This document shows, piece after piece, positions 55,728 to 64,000 of a DNA stretch of 64,000 nt (its first letter is position 1; each line of letters opens with the position of its first letter). The translations under genes were made by a program, and so were the position numbers. The stretch comes from Erythrobacter tepidarius. GTDB lineage: Bacteria > Pseudomonadota > Alphaproteobacteria > Sphingomonadales > Sphingomonadaceae. The notes below the pieces were generated by a model that was given only the letters and a program-made list of their open reading frames with translations, was not told the origin of the DNA and ran no database searches. The stretch spans positions 124,001 to 188,000 of the forward strand of contig NZ_MUYJ01000002.1 in assembly GCF_002155695.1 (NCBI RefSeq). The letters run 5' to 3'.

Positions 55728-57524
55728 ATGGCATTCCTGATCCGCACCATTGATTTGACCGCCGCCGGGCGCGAAATCGTCCGCGACCGCATGGTCGATC
55801 AGGCCAGCCTGACGATCGGGCGTGCAGCAGAAAACGATATCCACCTGCCCGACCTGGCAGTCGAGCAGAACCACGTCCGTCTTGTTCTTCAGTCCGACGG
55901 CACCTTGCTCGCCGCCGCGCTCGGTACGCTGGGGTTCGGGCTCGACGGGCGCACCGTCACCCAAGGCGTGATCGACCCGCGCACCGGAGGCGAGATCGCG
56001 CTGGGGACCGCACGCCTTGCCGTGGCGCGCGAGAGCGACGGCAATATCTCGATCACCATCCGCCAGATCATCCCGGACGAGGGCAAGGACGATGCGCTGC
56101 GCGGCTTCGCGCTCGCCAGCGTGCTGCCGTCCAAGCGCGCGATGAGCTGGATCTTCGCCGGCGCGATTGCGCTGTTGCTGCTGCTCGTTCCGATCGGCAG
56201 CCACCTGCTGCGCACGCCGGCCAAGAACGATCCAGAGGGCAAGACCCCTGGTCAGGTGCTGATGGATGCCGCCTGGTCGACCGGCGATCTCTCGCTCCGG
56301 CACCACAGCCTTGAGGACAATTGCGAGAGCTGCCACGTCAAGGCTTTCGAGAGCGTGCAGGATGAAACCTGCATCTCGTGCCACAAGGACACCGCCGCTC
56401 ACGCTGCGATGCCGCGTCAGACCAAGGGGATGCCGGCCTTGTCCGTCGGTGATGCGCTGCAATGGAACATCGCCCAAAGCCTCGGCAAGGAAGGCCCGCT
56501 GGGCTGCGTCTCGTGCCACAGCGAGCATGAAGGCAAGGTCCGCCAGCAGCCGGCCAGCGAAGCCTTCTGCGCGGACTGCCACGACAATCTCGACAGTCGC
56601 CTGACCGACACCAAACTGGCCGACGCGCATGATTTCGGCAAAGCGCACCCGCAGTTCCGCCCGGTATTCTACGCCAGCTTCGGTGCGACCAAGCCGGTGC
56701 GCGCCTCGCTCGACACCAGACCGGTCGAACGTAGCGGGCTGAAGTTCCCGCATGATGTCCACATGAATGCCCGCGGCGGCGCGGCGCGGATGGCGGTGAG
56801 CCTTCCCCGCTATGGCAAACCGCTCGAATGCAAGGACTGCCACAACCTCAACGCCGACAAGATCGGCTTCAAGCAGGTGAAGATGGAGGACGCCTGCGAG
56901 AGCTGCCACAGCCTCGTTTCCGGGCGCACGGCCGGAGGCGGCTTCAGCAAGCTGCGCCACGGCAATGTCAAGCATCTGGCGGAAGACCTTGCGCGCATCA
57001 GCACCGGTCCGCGCGCCACGCCGGCCTCAAGCCGCAAGCGCCCCGGCCAGTTCGCGCGCGGCGGGACCTATGCTGCCGATTTCGGTCGGCCGGTGCGCGC
57101 CTATATCGGCCTGTCCAACGCGCTTTCGGAAGGCGGGATTTGCACCGAGTGCCACATTCCCACCCGCAAGGCCGGGCAGGCCGATCTGATTCCGGTCAAC
57201 CTGCCCGATCGCTTCCTCGTCAGCGGTTTTTTCAGCCACGAGGCGCACAAAAAAGAGAAATGCACCGATTGCCACGCCGCCGACACCTCGAAACAGGCTA
57301 GCGACCTGCTGATCCCCGATCTCAAGTCTTGCCGCGATTGCCACCTCGGAGCGACGGCAGTGAAAACCAGGAAGATCGTGCCCTCGTCCTGCGCGATGTG
57401 TCATTCCTATCACGTCCCTTCGGGCCAGTGGTCGCCCAAGGGACCCGAACCGCACTACCAGCCCGCCGCCCCGCCCCTGGTGAGAGCGCGGGTTGCAGCA
57501 ATCGCAGGGACCGCTAGAAATTGA
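55728..57524 (+). CDS. FHA domain - transmembrane helix - decahaem cytochrome c fusion
   Basis: A 598-residue protein. Residues ~20-110 form an FHA domain (LTIGRAAENDIHLPD, then VEQNHVRL, where the usual S-R-x-H is altered to E-Q-N-H). One membrane helix follows at ~141-160 (WIFAGAIALLLLLVPIG). The C-terminal ~400 residues carry ten CxxCH motifs: CESCH, CISCH, CVSCH, CADCH, CKDCH, CESCH, CTECH, CTDCH, CRDCH and CAMCH. By topology the FHA part is cytoplasmic and the haems periplasmic. Multihaem c3-like domains and FHA domains are each common; this combination is not one I know. It likely takes electrons from the cytochrome b encoded upstream and passes them on in the periplasm. Confidence 0.85.
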   Translation: MAFLIRTIDLTAAGREIVRDRMVDQASLTIGRAAENDIHLPDLAVEQNHVRLVLQSDGTLLAAALGTLGFGLDGRTVTQGVIDPRTGGEIALGTARLAVARESDGNISITIRQIIPDEGKDDALRGFALASVLPSKRAMSWIFAGAIALLLLLVPIGSHLLRTPAKNDPEGKTPGQVLMDAAWSTGDLSLRHHSLEDNCESCHVKAFESVQDETCISCHKDTAAHAAMPRQTKGMPALSVGDALQWNIAQSLGKEGPLGCVSCHSEHEGKVRQQPASEAFCADCHDNLDSRLTDTKLADAHDFGKAHPQFRPVFYASFGATKPVRASLDTRPVERSGLKFPHDVHMNARGGAARMAVSLPRYGKPLECKDCHNLNADKIGFKQVKMEDACESCHSLVSGRTAGGGFSKLRHGNVKHLAEDLARISTGPRATPASSRKRPGQFARGGTYAADFGRPVRAYIGLSNALSEGGICTECHIPTRKAGQADLIPVNLPDRFLVSGFFSHEAHKKEKCTDCHAADTSKQASDLLIPDLKSCRDCHLGATAVKTRKIVPSSCAMCHSYHVPSGQWSPKGPEPHYQPAAPPLVRARVAAIAGTARN

Positions 57525-57526
57525 CG

Positions 57527-58411
57527 ATGGGCGGGAACGCTACAACTTCATCTCAGGCGGTGCTGATCGCGCAGATGACCGACATTCATGTCGGCTTCGC
57601 CCCCGATGACAAGCCCGAGGAACTGAACCTCACCCGGTTCCGCGCCACGCTGGAGCGGCTGCGGTCAGGCCCCAACATGCCCGATATGCTGGTTCTGTCG
57701 GGCGACATCACCGACCACGGCGATGCGGAAAGCTTCGCCAAGGCCGCCGATCTGCTGCGTGAGATGCCTTTCCCGATCGCACCGATGGTCGGCAATCACG
57801 ACAGCCGTGCAGGCCTTTTGGGGGCCTTCCCGCAGGTGACCCCGGCTGACGGTGGCTTTCTGCACTATGTCATCGAGGCGCGGCTTGGGCTTCGTATCAT
57901 CTGTCTCGATACGCTGGAAGAAGGTCGCCACGGGGGCGCCTTCTGCGAAGCGCGGGCGCGCTGGCTAGCCGATCGGCTCGGCGAGGCGCCCGAGCAGCCG
58001 ACGCTGATCTTCATGCACCACCCGCCGGTGGTCGCCGGGATAGAATGGATGGATCCGGGCCAGCACGAGCCGTGGATGGAGCGCCTGCGCGAAGTGCTCA
58101 CCGGACAGTCGCAGGTGCAGGCAATCCATTGCGGGCATCTGCATCGCCCGATCACCACCCGTTTCGCCGGCATCCCACTGGGCGTCACGCCTTCGGTCGC
58201 GCCGCTGGTAGCGATGGACCTCACCCCGATCGACCAGAAAGTGCCCGATGACCGCGAGCTGATCGTCACCGAACCCCCGACCTATGCCTTGCACCGGTGG
58301 GACGGCACCAGCCTCGTATCGCATTACGAAAGCGTGGGCGACTGGCAGATACTGGCGCGCTTTCACGCCGGCTTGCAGCCGATGATCGAAGGCATGTTCG
58401 CCGAGCGCTGA
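57527..58411 (+). CDS. metallophosphoesterase, CpdA/Icc-type cyclic-nucleotide phosphodiesterase-like
   Basis: A 294-residue calcineurin-like phosphoesterase with the full class III cNMP-phosphodiesterase motif set: TDIHVG, LSGDITDHGD, GNHDSR, MHHPPV and HCGHLHR. No signal peptide, so cytoplasmic. I use the ATG at 57527; a TTG at 57521 overlapping the previous stop is possible. It is the last gene of the operon, directly after the FHA-decahaem gene. Together with the two cNMP domains in the first gene it suggests that the locus has its own cyclic-nucleotide turnover. Other substrates of the fold cannot be excluded. Confidence 0.82.
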   Translation: MGGNATTSSQAVLIAQMTDIHVGFAPDDKPEELNLTRFRATLERLRSGPNMPDMLVLSGDITDHGDAESFAKAADLLREMPFPIAPMVGNHDSRAGLLGAFPQVTPADGGFLHYVIEARLGLRIICLDTLEEGRHGGAFCEARARWLADRLGEAPEQPTLIFMHHPPVVAGIEWMDPGQHEPWMERLREVLTGQSQVQAIHCGHLHRPITTRFAGIPLGVTPSVAPLVAMDLTPIDQKVPDDRELIVTEPPTYALHRWDGTSLVSHYESVGDWQILARFHAGLQPMIEGMFAER

Positions 58412-58528
58412 GCAGCGCACATCGCTTCCCGCAAGGCATCATCGCAAGGCCAGGATGGCTGATGATCGTCCACCCCGTCTCGATCGCGGCTTGCCGCGTT
58501 TCGGCTTGGCTTCGCCTCGAGCAAGCGC
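58412..58528. other. 117-bp convergent gap, nothing recognised
   Basis: Between the phosphoesterase and the converging decahaem gene. No T-tracted hairpin is visible. Confidence 0.35.
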
Positions 58529-61500
58529 CTAGTTGCGCGCGCTGGCCCGTTGCGCTCCCCCCGGGCTGCGGCCAACCCAGCGGTTCATGTCGACATCGTC
58601 GCTCACCTTCCACGGCACGCCGCTGCGGGTCATGAACAGCCGCTCCATCTCAGGCCGGGTGAAGGGGCGCGAGCCGAGCCGCCCGAAAACCGCGATCTGC
58701 CCACCGGTCTCATCCACCGCACGGTCGCGATCGAGGCCCTTGCTGAGCGCGATGGCCGGTGTTGGCGTCTTCGCCCAGGCAATCAGTTCGGGCACTGGTG
58801 CAGGGCTGAAGCCGTAGAAATTGCGCTGGCTTGCAGGGCTGGTGAGTTGCAGCACCTTGATCCCGTTCCTCCCGTCCGCGACGTAAGCGAAGAGCGAGGC
58901 ATTGGTGGAGGCGACGATCACGTCCTCGGCATCGTTGAGCAGACCATCGAAGGTCACCTTCTGGAAGATCCGCGGGCGCGTGGGGTTCTTGACATCGAGG
59001 ATCACCAGACCATCGGCCTTGGCCGCGACATAGGCATAGGTGCGCGCAATATAGATGCGCCGCGCATCGGCGAGCGGCACACTCGCCTCGGGCACGGCGA
59101 CCGGATTGCGCAGGGAGGTGACATCGAACAGCTTTACCCCGTCGGCATCGCTCACCCACAGGTAGCGGAACTGCACCGCGCTTGCCCGGGCATCGCGAAG
59201 CGCGCGCACCGCGGCCAGCCGCGGCGCGTCAGGATTGGCGAGGTCGACCACCACCAGCCCCTTGTCCGCAGTGATGTAGGCCACTTCGCCCGCCAGCACG
59301 ATGTGCCGTGCTCCATTGAGCACCCCGTCCGGGTTCCACGCGGTCGTACCGTCGGCATAGACCTTGCGACGCAGCTGGTTGTTGCGGAATTCACCATCCG
59401 CCAGCGTGTTGACGTCGACGAGGATCAGACCTTCCACGCTGTCGGTCACCGCGGCGTAGTTGTAGATCGGCAGGAACGGCTGTTCCTGGTTCATCTCACG
59501 CATCTTTTCGGTGTTGCGCGCGGGCGCGACCGGCTGATTGGTGGCCAGCGCCATGCAGGTGGCATTGGTGGTCTTGACCTGCGTGTCATGGCCCAGAGCT
59601 GAGAACGGCCCCTTGAGGATGCGCTCCGAGGTGCCCTTGTTGGCGATGCTGGCAACGTCATAGACGACAAAGCCGCCCTTGCCCTCGGCCACGAACATAT
59701 ATTCGCCGCGCAGCTGGAGGCAGCCCACGCGGTCCGGCGTGCCCTCGTGGATGTTGACGAATTCCTCCATCGGATGGGTCTCGCCCGAGAGGTTCTTGTC
59801 GAAGGTCTTGCCGCGCACCCAGTTCTTCAATTCGCGGCCGTTCTGTTCGACGTGGAGCTTCCAGTAATCGGGATAGGCATAGCGGTGAAGGTAGGATCCG
59901 ATCACCGCTTGCGGCTCATCATATTCGGTCACGCGCGTGGCCTGGAACCCGCCTTCGAGCCCGGCCCATGCATTGAGCCCGACGAAATTGACATAGTTCG
60001 TGCCCAGCAACAGCAGCTGCGCCATGATTGCGTTGTTGTCATCCTTGGCCGACAGGTGGCAATCGGTGCAGGTCTTGGTCTCGGTCTTGCGCACGGTGTG
60101 CGGAAAGTGCGGCGCGAAGGCTTGCGAGGAAAAGCCGATCGCGGAAATCGGCGGCTGCTGCACATAGATTCGTTCGCGGTTTATGTTGGTCGAGGAGAGC
60201 ACCAGCGCCGAGGACGAACGCACGGGCGCAATCTGGCCGCCCTTGGTGGTCATGTGCTTGCCGAGCTGGAACATTTCATCGCGCGCAACCTGCGGGTTAT
60301 AGGTCGCGAAATTGCGCGTCTCGCCGCCTTCGTAGCGGTGGACCTTGCTCTTCCAGTTGGCCTCGATTGGCAGGTGGCAGCCGCCGCAGCTGGTCGTCCA
60401 GGAGAGGTGACAGGTGAAGCACGCCATGTCCGGATCGCGGTGCGCGCGCTCGTCTGCCGGGATACCGGTGCCAAATTCGAAATTGCCGGTTTCCGCGCCA
60501 TACCGGCTGACGAGCTTGGCGCGCGCCGCCTTGGCGTTGAATTCCGGCGTGGCCGGATCGACGCTGTCCTTGACGAGGCTCATCTCCCATTCGAGATTGG
60601 GATCGACGATCGAGCGTTGGATCAGCTTGCGCCGGCCATCGGCACCTTCCATCCATTCGAACCGCCGCTTGCCATCGGGATTGCGCAGCAGCAACAGGTT
60701 GTGGCCTTCGGGCGGCGCCGCCGGGCCGCTGGTGCGCAGCGTCGGGTAGGCGTCGGGCGTGCCGTGGCAGTCCTTGCAGGTTATCTCGATCGCATTGGCG
60801 ACTTCGCCATAGATCAGCCCGTTGCCGTGGCTATCCTGCTCGAAGTGGCAATCGGCGCACTGCATCCCGACTTCGGCGTGGATGTCCATCAAGTGAACCG
60901 CCTTGCCCGGATTCTTGCCGGGCCCGACGAACTGGCCCTCGTCCTTGCGGCGCCACTTCTCCGGATCTTCGGGATCGATGATATTGCCTTCGGCGTCGAG
61001 CAGGTTGCCCTCACGGTCACGCTTGAAGATCGCGCGGAAGTTCCAGCCGTGGCCGTGGTAGTCGGCGAACTGGGTGTCCTTGAGCTTGGGGTTCAGGTCA
61101 TACACGTTGCGCAGGAAGTCGAGATCGGCCCACTTGCCGCGCGGCGCGGCGCCTTCGGGATTGCGATCATTAACAGCGCGCACTTCCTCGGCGGTGGGAT
61201 ATTTCTGCTGTTCCGGCCACATGAAGGGCGCGTCGGACTCATAATCCCACATGGTGTAGCCGAGGAACGAGTTCAGGAAGATGTTGGGCTGGTGCATGTG
61301 GCAGTTCATGCACTGGCTGGTGGGAATGGCGCGGGTGAAGACGTGCTGGAGCGGGTGGCCCTTCTCCTTCTGCTGCCCGTTATAGGTGAGCGTGTCGTCG
61401 GCATCCTTGCCCGGCCCGCTCGCCCCGCCGTGAGCATCGTCTCGGCTCTGGCCCGGTTCCTTGACCGCCCCATGGCGGCGCTTGCCCTTGCCATAGCCGG

Positions 61501-62656
61501 CTGCGTGCTCGAGCTTGGCAGCGATGGTCGGATCGACCGAGATCGACTGACCGTCGCGCCCATATTGCGCATAGATCAGCGAATGGCGCGGCTCGCGGTC
61601 GTTGGCGTAGATCACGTGGCACGAAGCGCAGCCCGAATGGCGATAGTCACCCGGCTGGTCATTGGTGCCCATGAACCAGGTGAAGGGATCATTGAGGCGG
61701 GTCTTGTGGATATTGAGCACCGGAATCGCGACGCGCAAGCCCGTGCCGGGGCCGCGGTTCGACTGCTTGAGATCGGGCCGCCCCGGCTCTTCCAGACGCT
61801 GGATCTGGCCGGTCGGATTGGGCAGGCCGATTTCCGGAAACTGCGAGTTGATCGTGCGCCCGCCGCGCTCGAACACGCGGAAGATATCGCCCGGCGGGAT
61901 CACGTGCCAGGTCGGCAGCGGATACATTTCCGCAAGGACACCGCGCGCGATCTGGTCTTGCGAGAGCTTGCCGTCTGGCCCGGCGCCCGGTGTGGTGATC
62001 TTCGCGGCCTTGCCGTCGCGGGTATAGGCCTCGCCCAGCAGGTAGTTCTTGAAGGGCAGGATGCCGTTGTTGTAGCTCGCCCCACCCCACAGCATGGCGC
62101 CGGTCGCCATGATCGAGCGTTCGGCGCTCTCGATCGCCTGGATATGGCACGCCCCACAGGCATCGCGCGCGACCCGGTAGTCCGACGGGTTCACGAACTT
62201 GATGAATTCCGGGCTTTCCTTGTTGAGCAGCGCGTAGGAACGCTTGGGGTTGGCCGAAGACGGATAGTGCCAGCTGTCGGGATACTTGGGCAGCACGTGC
62301 GCCTTGTCGCGCGCGGCGACGTAGTCGGGATGGTCATGCGGCAGCTCGGGATTGCCGCGCACCGTGGCATCACCCCCGTGGCAATCGGTGCAGCCCAGCC
62401 GCACCGCCGGGGTCAGGTGCATGGTCGGCGCGTCGGTCTTGACGTGACAGGTGTTGCAGCCTTCCGACTTGGCCTCCATCTCCGCTACGGACTGACGCGC
62501 TGGAGCCGGCGGCGCGATCACCCGGGAATAGTCCCGCTTGACGGGCTTTTCCTTGTCCGCCGCCATGGTGTCACCAGCGAAGAGCGCCAGAGCGAGCAAC
62601 AGCGCCGACATCAGCAAGGCGATATGACGAACGAGGGGTTGGCCGAGCTTGAGCAT
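58529..62656 (-). CDS. giant secreted decahaem cytochrome c with C-terminal LVIVD-type beta-propeller
   Basis: A 1375-residue exported protein. The signal peptide is around residues 8-32 (ending TMAADK). Ten CxxCH motifs lie between residues ~67 and ~867: CNTCH, CTDCH, CGACH, CASCH, CMNCH, CADCH, CKDCH, CFTCH, CGGCH and CTDCH. From ~970 to ~1290 the chain repeats LVIVD-type blades (KGGFVVYDV; EGLILVDVNTL; KGLVVVDLANPDAPRL; DGVKLFDVTSLRNPV; DGLVILDVKNPTRPRI; NGIKVLQLTSP), a cell-surface propeller fold. Its ATG overlaps the stop of the upstream porin gene (TGATG). Placement at the outer membrane as the exit cytochrome of a porin-cytochrome conduit is an inference. Confidence 0.85.
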   Translation of the reverse strand: MLKLGQPLVRHIALLMSALLLALALFAGDTMAADKEKPVKRDYSRVIAPPAPARQSVAEMEAKSEGCNTCHVKTDAPTMHLTPAVRLGCTDCHGGDATVRGNPELPHDHPDYVAARDKAHVLPKYPDSWHYPSSANPKRSYALLNKESPEFIKFVNPSDYRVARDACGACHIQAIESAERSIMATGAMLWGGASYNNGILPFKNYLLGEAYTRDGKAAKITTPGAGPDGKLSQDQIARGVLAEMYPLPTWHVIPPGDIFRVFERGGRTINSQFPEIGLPNPTGQIQRLEEPGRPDLKQSNRGPGTGLRVAIPVLNIHKTRLNDPFTWFMGTNDQPGDYRHSGCASCHVIYANDREPRHSLIYAQYGRDGQSISVDPTIAAKLEHAAGYGKGKRRHGAVKEPGQSRDDAHGGASGPGKDADDTLTYNGQQKEKGHPLQHVFTRAIPTSQCMNCHMHQPNIFLNSFLGYTMWDYESDAPFMWPEQQKYPTAEEVRAVNDRNPEGAAPRGKWADLDFLRNVYDLNPKLKDTQFADYHGHGWNFRAIFKRDREGNLLDAEGNIIDPEDPEKWRRKDEGQFVGPGKNPGKAVHLMDIHAEVGMQCADCHFEQDSHGNGLIYGEVANAIEITCKDCHGTPDAYPTLRTSGPAAPPEGHNLLLLRNPDGKRRFEWMEGADGRRKLIQRSIVDPNLEWEMSLVKDSVDPATPEFNAKAARAKLVSRYGAETGNFEFGTGIPADERAHRDPDMACFTCHLSWTTSCGGCHLPIEANWKSKVHRYEGGETRNFATYNPQVARDEMFQLGKHMTTKGGQIAPVRSSSALVLSSTNINRERIYVQQPPISAIGFSSQAFAPHFPHTVRKTETKTCTDCHLSAKDDNNAIMAQLLLLGTNYVNFVGLNAWAGLEGGFQATRVTEYDEPQAVIGSYLHRYAYPDYWKLHVEQNGRELKNWVRGKTFDKNLSGETHPMEEFVNIHEGTPDRVGCLQLRGEYMFVAEGKGGFVVYDVASIANKGTSERILKGPFSALGHDTQVKTTNATCMALATNQPVAPARNTEKMREMNQEQPFLPIYNYAAVTDSVEGLILVDVNTLADGEFRNNQLRRKVYADGTTAWNPDGVLNGARHIVLAGEVAYITADKGLVVVDLANPDAPRLAAVRALRDARASAVQFRYLWVSDADGVKLFDVTSLRNPVAVPEASVPLADARRIYIARTYAYVAAKADGLVILDVKNPTRPRIFQKVTFDGLLNDAEDVIVASTNASLFAYVADGRNGIKVLQLTSPASQRNFYGFSPAPVPELIAWAKTPTPAIALSKGLDRDRAVDETGGQIAVFGRLGSRPFTRPEMERLFMTRSGVPWKVSDDVDMNRWVGRSPGGAQRASARN

Positions 62657-64000
62657 CAGTAGGTCAGCACCACGTTGGCAAGGACGGAATAGAAATTCCG
62701 GTCATTATCGAGCGTGTCGAACAGATCCTTGAAGCCGTCACCGGCCAGCAGCGTCGCCGCCGAAAGACGCAGGACGATGTTCTGGGTCGCCTTGGGCCGC
62801 CAGATCGCCGCGGCGGAAAGATCGAAACCGATCTCCTTGGGAATCGACCCTTCGTTGCGCAGCGCCTCGAGGTTGGAGGTGTTCTCGAACCACAGGTGGT
62901 TGGCATTGGCAGAAAGACGGAACTGCGGCGTCAGATCGAAATCCGCGCCCACGCCCAGCAGCATCAGGCCGGGATTGTTGAAGTTGCTCTGCCCCTGCTC
63001 CTTCGACGAGCGCAGCGAATTGAGCAGGCCATTGCGACCATTGACGCCGATCGCCCGGCCACCACCGGCGAAGGGAATGGTTTGGCGGATCCAGTAGGAG
63101 GTATCGGCCCCGGCAAAGACCGGGTTCTCGAAGATCGCGTCAAACCCACCTTCCTTGTCGTCATAGGGATCGCTGTCGCCGCTGGCATAGGCGCCCGACA
63201 GGCGGAAGCGCATCCAGTCCTTGTCATAGCTCGCCTCGATCGCGGCGAACTGGGCATTGATGTCGGCCGGACGGTCGGTGAAGAAGGAATTGCGGTCTTC
63301 GCCCAGCGCCCAGTAGAAGCTGCCCGTCAGATTGACCCGGCCAATCCGACCATCGACATTGTAGCCGAGATAGACCACGTCATATTCGCGCCCCCTCAGC
63401 GTCCCCAAAAGCGCCGGGCGCACCGGGAAGCCGTTGGTGTCGATCTGGATGTCGTCGGCCTCGCGGTTCATGTTGTAGACCACGGTGAACTGGCTGGTTA
63501 GCGCCGGGATCAGGAAGTCCTGCCGGTAGGCATTGGCGACGAAGACGAAATCGTCGCGCGGGGAGCGCAGGATCGCGTTGAGGCCGGAATTGGTGTCCTT
63601 CTCCAGCCGCCAGAAGGCGCCGAGGTTGAACTGGAAGCGGTTGTTGTCGCGCGATCCGAACAGCCGCACGCCCAATTGTTGGTCGTTGAACAGGAAGCCG
63701 CGGAAGTCCGACTGGAACGGCTGGATGCCGGCGCGGACCGAGATGAAATCGAAGCGGTCGCTGTCGAACTGGCTGAAGTGGTAATCGATGAAGGCTTCCT
63801 GCACCCCGAGGAATTGGTCCAGCCTATGGCTCGGCTTCGAGGGCTCGACGAACAGCACGCGCCGTTCAGGCACGTCGACATAGTTGACGTTGTAGGCCAG
63901 CGTCAGACGATATTCGATCGTTGGCGGCTTGAAGGTGGTTGAACCCTTGAGCAGCGCGAAACCCGCGATGAAAGTCTGGCTGAAGACCTGCGAGAAATCA
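62656..64000 (-). CDS. outer-membrane beta-barrel protein, partial (N-terminus beyond the window)
   Basis: The frame is open from the window edge to the stop at 62656, giving ~448 C-terminal residues. They consist of alternating amphipathic strands rich in aromatic ends (FDFISVRAGIQPFQSDFRG; FQFNLGAFWRLEKD; RVNLTGSFYWALGED; RFRLSGAYASGD) and finish in SVLANVVLTY, as in barrel proteins. Acidic, Asn/Asp-rich loops are frequent. It is coupled by TGATG to the decahaem-propeller gene, as porins are to cytochromes in MtrAB/PioAB-type conduits; I see no direct similarity to MtrB that would fix the family. Confidence 0.75.
   Translation of the reverse strand, partial: DFSQVFSQTFIAGFALLKGSTTFKPPTIEYRLTLAYNVNYVDVPERRVLFVEPSKPSHRLDQFLGVQEAFIDYHFSQFDSDRFDFISVRAGIQPFQSDFRGFLFNDQQLGVRLFGSRDNNRFQFNLGAFWRLEKDTNSGLNAILRSPRDDFVFVANAYRQDFLIPALTSQFTVVYNMNREADDIQIDTNGFPVRPALLGTLRGREYDVVYLGYNVDGRIGRVNLTGSFYWALGEDRNSFFTDRPADINAQFAAIEASYDKDWMRFRLSGAYASGDSDPYDDKEGGFDAIFENPVFAGADTSYWIRQTIPFAGGGRAIGVNGRNGLLNSLRSSKEQGQSNFNNPGLMLLGVGADFDLTPQFRLSANANHLWFENTSNLEALRNEGSIPKEIGFDLSAAAIWRPKATQNIVLRLSAATLLAGDGFKDLFDTLDNDRNFYSVLANVVLTY

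Noticed and set aside
59747-62662. A 971-codon open frame on the plus strand opposite the decahaem-propeller gene.
   Set aside because: No recognisable fold. The minus strand has ten CxxCH motifs and a signal peptide in frame.

Overview
The window looks like chromosomal DNA from a GC-rich alphaproteobacterium, most likely Sphingomonadales (an Erythrobacter/Porphyrobacter-type organism). This is an inference. It rests on the Caulobacter-type Cpa/Tad pilus genes, large TonB-dependent receptors beside peptidases, a ccoNOQP-ccoGHIS cluster under an FNR-type regulator, and a copABC copper cluster. Almost all of the window is coding. I see no tRNA, rRNA, CRISPR array or intact insertion sequence.

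Layout. 1-1335 (minus): a partial FAD oxidoreductase and an alpha/beta hydrolase. 1438-8897 (plus): a Tad/Flp pilus operon, cpaA-cpaB-cpaC-cpaD-cpaE-tadB-tadC, with no cpaF ATPase gene between cpaE and tadB. 8961-12601 (minus): fatty-acid/acyl-CoA genes (MarR regulator, crotonase, SDR, thiolase). 13064-22150: two large TonB-dependent receptors around a small secreted protein and an S9 peptidase. 22506-25082 (minus): clpB with a plausible heat-shock promoter. 25298-31857 (plus): a penicillin-acylase-type amidohydrolase, an M16 peptidase and three small proteins. 32400-35336 (minus): acs and an OmpW-type porin.

35484-45740 (plus) is a microaerobic respiration block. An FNR/FixK-type regulator with a perfect FNR box upstream is followed by a second perfect box in front of ccoN. 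Then come ccoN, O, Q, P, G, H, I, S, tightly overlapped, a small Cys-rich periplasmic protein, and hemN. gdhA (45871-47226) follows. 47293-50780 (minus) is a merR-copA-copB-copC copper operon. Divergent to it lies a decayed glutaredoxin/MauE-type pseudogene whose MerR-type promoter still looks intact.

The most interesting part is 51249-64000, a multiheme electron-transfer locus of unusual architecture. On the plus strand are (i) a single polypeptide joining a pyridine-nucleotide-disulfide-type FAD module, two cyclic-nucleotide-binding domains and a four-cluster [4Fe-4S] module, (ii) a five-helix membrane protein with the four-histidine pattern of a dihaem cytochrome b, (iii) an FHA domain joined through one transmembrane helix to a periplasmic decahaem cytochrome c, and (iv) a CpdA-like cyclic-nucleotide phosphodiesterase. 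Convergent on the minus strand are an outer-membrane beta-barrel (running off the window) and, coupled to it by a TGATG overlap, a 1375-residue decahaem cytochrome c carrying a C-terminal LVIVD-type beta-propeller. A CycH/CcmI-like TPR protein is transcribed divergently at the left edge. My reading is a transenvelope electron conduit (cytoplasm, inner membrane, periplasm, outer membrane) with built-in cyclic-nucleotide and FHA-type sensing. The domain content is seen in the sequence. The electron route and the regulation are inferred.
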